This document shows positions 32,473 through 37,989 of a DNA stretch of 37,989 bases, piece by piece. A program made the translations under genes and the position numbers. The notes under the pieces were generated by a model. It did no database searches. It was given only the letters and a program-made list of their open reading frames with translations, and was not told the DNA's origin. The stretch is from Sulfurimonas sp. (GTDB taxonomy: Bacteria > Campylobacterota > Campylobacteria > Campylobacterales > Sulfurimonadaceae). The stretch's first letter is position 1. Each line of letters begins with the position of its first letter. The DNA lies in the NCBI GenBank assembly GCA_027071075.1, contig JALSUU010000067.1, forward strand, positions 1 through 37,989, given 5' to 3'.

Positions 32473-33147
32473 TTAATATTGTAAATATGCTTGATAAAAA
32501 AAGTATAAACCAAAGCCTCCAAGCATAAGGGCAAAGGTTTTGTTGAGGTAGTTTGAAAAATTACTTAGATGTTTGTTAGATGTCACACTCTGTGCAAAAC
32601 CTACTGAGACACCAGCCGCTAAAAGAAGCAGAGAATGACCAAGTGCAAAGGCTAGAATAAGCCCATAAGCGTAAATATAGCCACTACTTGCGGCAAGGGT
32701 TATGATGCTCACAAGAGGTGCCGATGCACAAGGCGTACTGACAAGCCCAAAGATGATGCCGATAAGAAAACCGCCAAAGAGACGAAACTTGATAAGTCTG
32801 AGCATAATACCAGACTTATTTACCTCTCCAAAAAGTCCCCAAGCATAGAGTGCTATAAATATACTTACAGCTCCTGCCGTTATGTACGCCCATGCAGGTG
32901 CTATACTTAAAAAACCATCAAATTTGGCGACAATAAGCCCAAGCACTGAAAAACTGAGCATTACCCCAAGTGCGAAGAGAGAGGCAAAGGCGTAAGTGTA
33001 GAGTACTTTTTTACGCCCCTCTAAATCTTTGTTCAGAGCAAGAGAAGCACCCACTAAAAGAGGAACAGATACAAGAGAGCAGGGTGCAAGAGCAGTTAAA
33101 CTTCCCGCACCAAAGGCACCTAAAAAAGCGAAAAGTGTCTCTTGCAT
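32473..33147 (-). CDS. ccdA: CcdA/DsbD-like thiol electron transporter
   Basis: CcdA passes electrons from cytoplasmic thioredoxin through the membrane to periplasmic thioredoxin-like proteins. The 224-aa protein has six hydrophobic helices, with conserved Pro-Cys sites LAPCSLVSVPLL in TM1 (near residue 22) and STPCASAPLVS in TM4 (near residue 138), the redox pair of the family. It sits between a cytoplasmic CKKC thioredoxin and a periplasmic CHSC thioredoxin, which would supply both sides of the relay. The gene symbol is by family, not by proven role in cytochrome maturation. Confidence 0.9.
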   Translation of the reverse strand: MQETLFAFLGAFGAGSLTALAPCSLVSVPLLVGASLALNKDLEGRKKVLYTYAFASLFALGVMLSFSVLGLIVAKFDGFLSIAPAWAYITAGAVSIFIALYAWGLFGEVNKSGIMLRLIKFRLFGGFLIGIIFGLVSTPCASAPLVSIITLAASSGYIYAYGLILAFALGHSLLLLAAGVSVGFAQSVTSNKHLSNFSNYLNKTFALMLGGFGLYFFYQAYLQY

Positions 33148-33159
33148 TCTAATCGCCTT

Positions 33160-33393
33160 TTATTTGTTGATGAAAGCTAAGACTTCATCGACTGAAAGTA
33201 CTTTACCAGTACTAACAACTTCGCCATCTATCACAAGACCCGGAGTGCTCACTACTTGGTACTCCATGATTTTCATGATATCTTCAACTTTTTCAAGCTG
33301 TACAAATTTGCCACTTTTTGCGATAGCTTGTTTAACTATCATCTCTAACTCTATACACTTTTTACAGCCAGTTCCTAAGACTTCGATTTTCAT
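33160..33393 (-). CDS. Small CKKC thioredoxin (redox-active disulfide protein)
   Basis: This 77-aa protein is a mini-thioredoxin of the TM0996/MTH895 glutaredoxin-like type, with active site GCKKC at residues 9-13, cis-Pro VSTPGL near 50 and a C-terminal helix. No signal peptide is seen, so it acts in the cytoplasm. Such proteins often accompany arsenic-resistance and permease genes. Here it lies between arsC and the CcdA-like gene and could reduce ArsC or feed CcdA. It starts one base after the arsC stop region. Confidence 0.9.
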   Translation of the reverse strand: MKIEVLGTGCKKCIELEMIVKQAIAKSGKFVQLEKVEDIMKIMEYQVVSTPGLVIDGEVVSTGKVLSVDEVLAFINK

Positions 33394-33394
33394 C

Positions 33395-33799
33395 TTAACA
33401 TACCTCTTTTTTGATTATAGGAAGAAGATTTTCATTGATAAGCTCTAGGGCTTTGACATACTCCCCCTCTGCTTTTCCACTTGGATCTTCAAAACCCATG
33501 TGGATTGTTTTTATAGCCTTTGGAAACATAGGGCAAGTCTCTTTTGCATTGTCACAAACAGTAACCACTAGGTCAAAAGGTGTATCTAAAACTGTCTCTA
33601 TTACTTTAGAGTGGTATTCATCTCTCCAAAATCCATTCTTTTCTAAAAGTGCTTGAGCAGTTGGGTTTACTTTACCACTTGCTTTAACGCCTGAACTTTG
33701 TGCGTGAACACAATCCCCAAGTTTTGCATTGATGAGAGCCTCTGCCATGATTGAACGGCAGCTATTTCCTGTACATAGGATTAAAACATTTTTTTTCAT
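33395..33799 (-). CDS. arsC: Thioredoxin-linked arsenate reductase
   Basis: ArsC reduces arsenate to arsenite for export. The 134-aa protein belongs to the low-molecular-weight phosphatase-like, thioredoxin-coupled class. The P-loop CTGNSCR has nucleophile Cys9 and Arg15. The two resolving cysteines, Cys82 and Cys89 in VCDNAKETCP, are at the same positions as the classic staphylococcal pI258 enzyme. It overlaps arsR by 4 nt. The companion thioredoxin genes downstream would provide the electrons. Confidence 0.95.
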   Translation of the reverse strand: MKKNVLILCTGNSCRSIMAEALINAKLGDCVHAQSSGVKASGKVNPTAQALLEKNGFWRDEYHSKVIETVLDTPFDLVVTVCDNAKETCPMFPKAIKTIHMGFEDPSGKAEGEYVKALELINENLLPIIKKEVC

Positions 33800-34119
33800 A
33801 CTTCACACTCCTTATTTGTGTTACAATTTTTAAACTCTGGAAGAGTTATATCTAAGTGACGAATCTCCTCTAAAGCTTCAAGGCGAAATCTATCAAGAGG
33901 TGTTCTGACCGAGTAGTACGCCCAAGTCCCTTTTCTCTGCACCTTTAAAAAACCTGCATCTTTTAAAATCTTGAGATGTCTTGAGAGACGCGACTGAATC
34001 ATCTCAAGAGAGTTCTGTAGATCGCATACACAGCACTCCCCATTTGCATCAATAAATCGCAGGAGTAAAACCCGTGTTTCATCATTGAGTGCTGATACTG
34101 TTTGTAGAAATATATCCAT
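33796..34119 (-). CDS. arsR: ArsR family arsenic-responsive repressor
   Basis: This 107-aa winged-helix repressor of the ArsR/SmtB family binds DNA without As(III)/Sb(III) and dissociates on metalloid binding. The metal-binding segment is ECCVCDL with Cys29, Cys30 and Cys32. It sits at the start of the DNA-recognition region (SRLSRHLKILKDAGFL), as in E. coli ArsR. It is the first gene of the leftward operon and is divergent from arsB. A perfect inverted repeat in the 114-nt divergent spacer is its likely operator. Confidence 0.93.
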   Translation of the reverse strand: MDIFLQTVSALNDETRVLLLRFIDANGECCVCDLQNSLEMIQSRLSRHLKILKDAGFLKVQRKGTWAYYSVRTPLDRFRLEALEEIRHLDITLPEFKNCNTNKECEV

Positions 34120-34140
34120 CTTGAATCCTCCATTTGCAAA

Positions 34141-34169
34141 ATTATATCAAAAAAAGATAACAATATCAA
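34141..34169 (-). promoter_or_regulatory. arsR promoter
   Basis: On the minus strand TTGATA (34164-34169), a 17-bp spacer, and TATAAT (34141-34146) form a near-consensus sigma70 promoter 22 nt before arsR. The -35 box is one arm of the operator. Confidence 0.8.
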
Positions 34170-34180
34170 CATATATTGAT
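34165..34180. promoter_or_regulatory. Shared ArsR operator between arsR and arsB
   Basis: A perfect inverted repeat, ATCAA-CATATA-TTGAT, matches the usual ArsR/SmtB style of operator. Its left arm is the arsR -35 box read on the minus strand and its right arm is the arsB -35 box on the plus strand, so one bound dimer could silence both promoters. Confidence 0.75.
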
Positions 34181-34204
34181 TTATCGAATAAATTTAGCTA
34201 TAGT
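34176..34204 (+). promoter_or_regulatory. arsB promoter
   Basis: TTGATT (34176-34181), 17-bp spacer, TATAGT (34199-34204) precede arsB, with AAAGGA about 7 nt before its ATG. The -35 box overlaps the operator. Confidence 0.75.
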
Positions 34205-34233
34205 TTCATCACAATTTATTATAAAGGAATAAT

Positions 34234-35496
34234 ATGGCATTAGCATTTGGTCTGTTTTTAGTGACACTGCTCTTTATCATCTGGCAACCAAAAGGTCTGC
34301 AGATAGGAACGACAGCAGTAGTGGGGGCAGTTGTTGCTCTTGTTATCGGAGTGGTTAGTTTTGAAGATGTGCTTACTGTAACTGGCATAGTATGGGATGC
34401 AACATTATCATTTATAGGTATTATTATTTTATCTATGGTTTTAGATGAGATAGGATTTTTTGAGTGGGCAGCTATTAAAATGGCGAAACTCAGTGGTGGA
34501 AGTGGGAATAAACTTTTTGTTTATATCTTACTTTTAGGTGCTTTTGTGGCAGCACTTTTTGCAAATGATGGGGCGGCGCTTATTCTTACACCTATTGTTC
34601 TTGCAAAGATGAAGTATCTTAAGATGAAACCGCTTGCAATTTTTGCTTTTTTAATGGCAGGTGGGTTTATAGGCGATAGTGCATCAAATCCTTTAGTTAT
34701 CTCAAATCTTACAAACATTGTGACTGCAGGCTATTTTCACATAGGGTTTATGGAGTATATGAAAAATATGTTCTTGCCAAATATTTTGAGTATCCTTGCA
34801 TCAATAGCAATACTTTTTATCTACTTCCGCAAAGATATACCTCTGCAAGTAGATGTAAATGCACTTCCTGAGGCTTCAAGTGTCATCAAAAATCAGACAA
34901 TGTTTAAACTCTCATGGGTGTTTTTAGGGCTTTTGATGCTTGGCTACTTTATTGGTGATGCATATCACTTACCTATCTCTCTGTTTGCCTTAGGTGGAGC
35001 TATCATTTTTTTACTTATAGCAAATCATTATAAGGCTGTCAAACCAATCATGACCATAAAAGCTGCACCGTGGCAGGTTGTTTGGTTTAGTATTGGGCTT
35101 TATGTTGTAGTGTATGGACTAAAAAATGCGGGGCTTACAGATATCATTGCATCATGGGTTGCGTTATTGATGCATCAAGGGGATACTATAGCTATCATTG
35201 GTACTGGTTTTTTATCTGCTGTAATTAGCTCTGTTATGAATAATATGCCTACGATTATGATTATGGATATAGCCATAGACAAGGTGGGGTATGTTGGAAA
35301 TGAAGCACTTGTCTATGCAAATATCTTAGGTTCAAATCTTGGACCAAAGATGACACCTATTGGTTCACTTGCTACACTTTTATGGTTACATGTTTTAGCA
35401 CAAAAGGGTGTAAAAATTGGATGGGGTGAATATATGAAAGTTGGACTTGTTGTAACACCTCCTGTACTTTTTGTGGCACTTCTTGGTTTATTGTAG
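34234..35496 (+). CDS. arsB: ArsB-type arsenite efflux protein
   Basis: ArsB is the inner-membrane arsenite/proton antiporter. The 420-aa protein has about twelve hydrophobic segments. It starts with a WQPKGLQIGTTA segment and has the ArsB-like GIIILSMVLDEIGFFEWAA and ALFANDGAALILTPIVL motifs in the first half and SSVMNNMPTIMI in the second. The size equals that of typical ArsB (about 425-430 aa), and the sequence is not Acr3-like. It is divergent from arsR under a shared operator, and would export arsenite formed by ArsC. No separate arsA ATPase is seen in the window. Confidence 0.93.
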   Translation: MALAFGLFLVTLLFIIWQPKGLQIGTTAVVGAVVALVIGVVSFEDVLTVTGIVWDATLSFIGIIILSMVLDEIGFFEWAAIKMAKLSGGSGNKLFVYILLLGAFVAALFANDGAALILTPIVLAKMKYLKMKPLAIFAFLMAGGFIGDSASNPLVISNLTNIVTAGYFHIGFMEYMKNMFLPNILSILASIAILFIYFRKDIPLQVDVNALPEASSVIKNQTMFKLSWVFLGLLMLGYFIGDAYHLPISLFALGGAIIFLLIANHYKAVKPIMTIKAAPWQVVWFSIGLYVVVYGLKNAGLTDIIASWVALLMHQGDTIAIIGTGFLSAVISSVMNNMPTIMIMDIAIDKVGYVGNEALVYANILGSNLGPKMTPIGSLATLLWLHVLAQKGVKIGWGEYMKVGLVVTPPVLFVALLGLL

Positions 35497-35516
35497 GTGA
35501 AAATAGTACATTTTTG

Positions 35517-35522
35517 TATAAT
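35517..35522 (+). promoter_or_regulatory. -10 element of the NAD(P)H-hydrate repair gene
   Basis: TATAAT preceded by TTTTTG lies 25 nt before the ATG at 35548, in the 51-nt spacer after arsB. The ATG also has AAGGA upstream. Confidence 0.5.
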
Positions 35523-35547
35523 AGACTTCTTTCATAAGGATTAGATA

Positions 35548-36939
35548 ATGCAAAAGCTCTTTGATGAAGTAGGTAGTTTAGATAGAAGATGTTATGAAAA
35601 GTTTGCCCTGAGTGAGGATATTTTGATGGAGCATGCTGCACAAGGTATGGCGGACTTTATAATGAAACACTACACAAAAAAATGCAAGATTGTAGTTATT
35701 TGTGGAAGTGGAAACAATGGTGCAGATGGAATCGCTCTTGCACGACTGCTTCATGGGGAGTATGATGTTGCTATCTTCTATGTAAAAGAACCAAAGTCAG
35801 AGATGGCAAAACTGCAACAAAAAAGAGCACAGCAAGTAGGTGTAAAGACAACTATCTATCTCAATGATTGTGATGTACTTGTCGATGCTGTTTTTGGAAC
35901 GGGTTTTAATGGAAAGTTAGATTATGAGCAGAAGGCAGTGATGCAGGCTGTAAATGATTTGAATGCTTATAAAATTGCTTGTGATATTCCCTCAGGTATG
36001 CGTAGTGATGGTAAGTGTGATGAAAATACCTTTGTAGCAGATGTATCACTCACTATGGGTGCACTCAAAAAGTCTCTTTATAGTGATATGGCTAAGGAGT
36101 ATGTTGGAAAGATTACAGTCTTGGATTTAGGTGTTTCACGGGCTGTTTATGAGGGTGAGACCTCATGGAAACTCTTGGACTTTAAGGATATGAAACTTCC
36201 TCATAGAACACAAAAAGATTGTCATAAGGGGAGTTATGGACACTTGGCACTTGCTTGTGGAGAGAAGAGTGGGGCGAGCATACTGAGTGCATCGGCAGCA
36301 CTTCGTTTTGGAACAGGCTTGGTAACGCTGATTGGCTTTAAAGAGATTGCTGTTCCGTACTCTATCATGTGTGCATCAGCATTACCAGAAAATGCAACAG
36401 CTTTAGCACTAGGAATGGGGCTTGGAAATGAGTTTAGCGAAGTAGAACTGGGTAAAATCTTAGATAATAACCTTCCGCTTATTGCTGATGCAGATATTTT
36501 TTATATGCCAATGTTAGAGGCTATATTGCAGAGAAAAGATGTCATTATTACACCCCATCCAAAAGAGTTTGTGACACTTTTACAACAGCTTAGATTAGCT
36601 GAAATAACAGTTGCCACACTCCAAGCAGATAGATTTCACTATGTAGAGCTTTTTTGTAAGGCATATCCAAATGTTGTTCTGCTTTTAAAAGGTGCAAATG
36701 TCATCATCGCAAAGTATGAGAACTACTATGTCAACCCACATGGTTCTGCTGTCCTAGCAAAAGGTGGAAGTGGGGATGTCCTTAGTGGGCTTATAGGAGC
36801 ACTTTTAGCGCAGGAGTATTCACCACTTGAAGCGACAATCTCTGCATCATTGGCACATACGCAGTTGGCGAAAAACTACACGGACTCTGATTTTTCTCTT
36901 ACGCCTGAGGATTTGATAGCGGGTATTGGTAATCTATAA
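35548..36939 (+). CDS. nnrD: Bifunctional NAD(P)H-hydrate epimerase / ADP-dependent dehydratase
   Basis: This 463-aa enzyme repairs NAD(P)H damaged by hydration. The N-terminal YjeF_N epimerase domain (about 1-205) has GSGNNGADGIALARLL and DAVFGTGFNG. The C-terminal ribokinase-like NnrD domain (about 215-463) has KGSYGHLALACG, the GMGLGNE segment, the HPKEF loop and NPHGSAVLAKGGSGDVLSG, the ADP-site and catalytic Asp motif. This is the standard fused bacterial arrangement (NnrE-NnrD). It is expressed from its own promoter candidate and ends 174 nt before thiG. All key motifs are present. Confidence 0.94.
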   Translation: MQKLFDEVGSLDRRCYEKFALSEDILMEHAAQGMADFIMKHYTKKCKIVVICGSGNNGADGIALARLLHGEYDVAIFYVKEPKSEMAKLQQKRAQQVGVKTTIYLNDCDVLVDAVFGTGFNGKLDYEQKAVMQAVNDLNAYKIACDIPSGMRSDGKCDENTFVADVSLTMGALKKSLYSDMAKEYVGKITVLDLGVSRAVYEGETSWKLLDFKDMKLPHRTQKDCHKGSYGHLALACGEKSGASILSASAALRFGTGLVTLIGFKEIAVPYSIMCASALPENATALALGMGLGNEFSEVELGKILDNNLPLIADADIFYMPMLEAILQRKDVIITPHPKEFVTLLQQLRLAEITVATLQADRFHYVELFCKAYPNVVLLLKGANVIIAKYENYYVNPHGSAVLAKGGSGDVLSGLIGALLAQEYSPLEATISASLAHTQLAKNYTDSDFSLTPEDLIAGIGNL

Positions 36940-36975
36940 GATTGCTTATGCTATAAATCTGATAAATAAATATCA

Positions 36976-37099
36976 TAGTGTTACCGCTTATTAAAAGTGT
37001 ATGCGACAGAGGACAAATCCTCGCTTTGCTCTGAGCCTCTATCGTACACACTTTTAAACGCTAACTTGAAAGCAATTTAGTAATCGGGACGGTAAACTA
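36976..37099 (+). promoter_or_regulatory. Structured leader RNA candidate upstream of thiG
   Basis: The 174-nt spacer between the nnrD stop and thiG folds by eye into a three-way junction. A closing stem pairs TAGT-g-TTACCG (36976-36986, one bulged G) with CGGTAAACTA (37090-37099). Inside it is a long hairpin of 22 possible pairs (36991-37012 with 37036-37057, two mismatches and one G-T) and a short hairpin (37061-37068 with 37073-37080, loop AAAG). The thiG SD (AAGGA, 37101-37105) starts directly after the closing stem. It could be a metabolite-sensing leader, an attenuator-like element or a separate small RNA. It does not show the conserved TPP riboswitch boxes. Confidence 0.55.
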
Positions 37100-37113
37100 C
37101 AAGGAAAAAAAGA

Positions 37114-37893
37114 ATGGATAACATCTTAAAAATTGGAAAATATGAACTTGGTTCAAGACTTATCGTTGGAAGTGGAAAGTATGACTCTTTTGAAACTACA
37201 AAAGAGGCGACTCTTGCATCAGGAAGCGAGTTAATTACAGTTGCTGTAAGACGCTTAAACATTACTGACCCAGACAAGGAAAACCTAAGAGATACTTTTG
37301 CAGGAACAAATGTAAAGTTTCTACCAAACTCTGCTGGGTGTGTTACGGCTGAAGAGGCTATCACTACTTTTAGACTGACTCGTGAGGCTACAGGGATTGA
37401 TTTAATCAAGTTAGAGGTGATTGGAGATACTACAAAAACTCTTTACCCTGATGTTTTAGAGACTATTAAGGCGTGTAAAGTTTTAGCGGATGATGGTTTT
37501 ACTATCATGGCATATACTTCGGATGATCCAATAATGGCAAAAAGACTTGAAGATGCAGGTGCTCACGCTATTATGCCTCTTGCTGCGCCTATTGGAAGTG
37601 GTTTAGGGATTCAAAACCCTTACAATGTTGTCTTTGTAAGAGAAGCTGTAAATCTTCCTATCATTGTTGATGCAGGGATTGGATGTGCTAGTGATGCTGC
37701 TTATGCTATGGAGTTAGGTGCTGATGGTGTTTTAACAAATACTGCTATCGCTCAAGCTCAAAACCCTATGATTATGGCTGAAGCTATGAAACATGCTGTT
37801 ATCTCAGGTCGTATGTCTTACCTAGCTGGAAGGATTCCTAAAAAACCTTATGCTACTGCATCGAGTCCTGTAAATGGAATGATACAGTTTTAA
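37114..37893 (+). CDS. thiG: Thiazole synthase
   Basis: ThiG forms the thiazole ring of thiamine from deoxyxylulose-5-phosphate, dehydroglycine and ThiS-thiocarboxylate. The 259-aa TIM-barrel protein has the Schiff-base lysine in LIKLEVIGD (Lys99), [21 protein letters not shown] for phosphate binding and [26 protein letters not shown] lies about 8 nt before the ATG. No thiS, thiF or thiH is seen next to it in the window. The region before it has a possible structured leader. Confidence 0.97.
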   Translation: MDNILKIGKYELGSRLIVGSGKYDSFETTKEATLASGSELITVAVRRLNITDPDKENLRDTFAGTNVKFLPNSAGCVTAEEAITTFRLTREATGIDLIKLEVIGDTTKTLYPDVLETIKACKVLADDGFTIMAYTSDDPIMAKRLEDAGAHAIMPLAAPIGSGLGIQNPYNVVFVREAVNLPIIVDAGIGCASDAAYAMELGADGVLTNTAIAQAQNPMIMAEAMKHAVISGRMSYLAGRIPKKPYATASSPVNGMIQF

Positions 37894-37908
37894 TCCTTAC
37901 ATTATAAA

Positions 37909-37934
37909 ACTTCATAAGTCTCAGCTTATGAAGT
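37909..37934. terminator. Hairpin after thiG, better as a minus-strand terminator
   Basis: A perfect 10-bp stem, ACTTCATAAG with CTTATGAAGT and a 6-nt loop, lies 15 nt after the thiG stop. Read on the plus strand it is followed by GCTAGATTATT, a poor T run. On the minus strand it is followed by TTTTAT. It may serve both directions or end a convergent gene beyond the right edge. The last 55 bases show no gene. Confidence 0.55.
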
Positions 37935-37989
37935 GCTAGATTATTTATATATTTAACCTATAAAATCCCCCATAAATATTTTCTAAGAT

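Noticed and set aside
36940-37113. TPP riboswitch before thiG
   Set aside because: A CTGAG stretch and a three-way fold are present, but the conserved second-half motif of TPP riboswitches (GAACCTGAT then TAATnCC and GCG-AGGGA) is absent, so I list only an unclassified structured leader.
1-37989. tRNA, IS element, CRISPR array or integration site
   Set aside because: No cloverleaf, transposase, direct-repeat array or attachment-like duplication was found reading across all spacers.

Overview
This AT-rich window has very tightly packed genes and fits a free-living Campylobacterota (epsilonproteobacterial) chromosome, most likely Sulfurimonas-like. This is inferred from protein character: FliD-FliS late flagellar genes behind sigma28-type promoters, pseudopilins of the 'A|FTLIEL' type, many TTG starts, and Cys-rich small proteins. 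No tRNA, rRNA, IS element or CRISPR array was seen, and no gap between genes exceeds 300 bases.

Layout. (1) 1-2167, minus: the 5' part of a polysaccharide ABC-2 export permease, an unknown 185-aa protein, and a periplasmic fusion of MORN-type repeats with a DsbC/DsbG-like CPHC thioredoxin domain. (2) 2259-3914, minus: a secreted, Ala/Thr-rich surface-type protein with six cysteines, its own promoter and a strong terminator. (3) 3989-18382, minus: one long gene string. It begins with dTDP-L-rhamnose synthesis (rfbA, rfbC, rfbD, two small membrane proteins, rfbB) and runs without a gap into a type II secretion system (gspG, E, F, H-, I-, J- and K-like pseudopilins, a DUF1566 lipoprotein, L-, M- and C-like inner-membrane parts, and a lipidated secretin). 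(4) 18494-22207: a 52-aa Cys protein, a lipoprotein, and an MBOAT acyltransferase with an SGNH-like partner. (5) 22299-27548, plus: endonuclease IV, a lipase-like lipoprotein coupled to a FadL porin, and an AAA+ ATPase. (6) 27626-29766: fliD, fliS and a FliT-like gene. (7) 29768-31325: a short-chain dehydrogenase divergent from a Cof-type HAD phosphatase. (8) 31334-35496: an arsenic locus. arsR, arsC, a small CKKC thioredoxin, a CcdA-like protein, a periplasmic thioredoxin and a DUF4395 membrane protein run leftward, and arsB runs rightward from a shared operator. (9) 35548-37893: the NAD(P)H-hydrate repair enzyme NnrE/NnrD, then thiG behind a 124-nt region that can fold into a three-way junction.

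How the parts may work together: the secretin side of the T2SS is followed directly by a cysteine-containing Sec-dependent surface protein and then a periplasmic disulfide-handling enzyme. This reads as exporter, possible cargo and cargo-folding factor. The arsenic operon pairs a thioredoxin-dependent ArsC with a complete-looking thiol relay across the membrane. The most unusual single observations are a pseudopilin gene with no ATG/GTG/TTG start for its prepilin signal (a well-placed SD points to ATC), the structured thiG leader, and the single arsenic operator whose two arms each form a -35 box.
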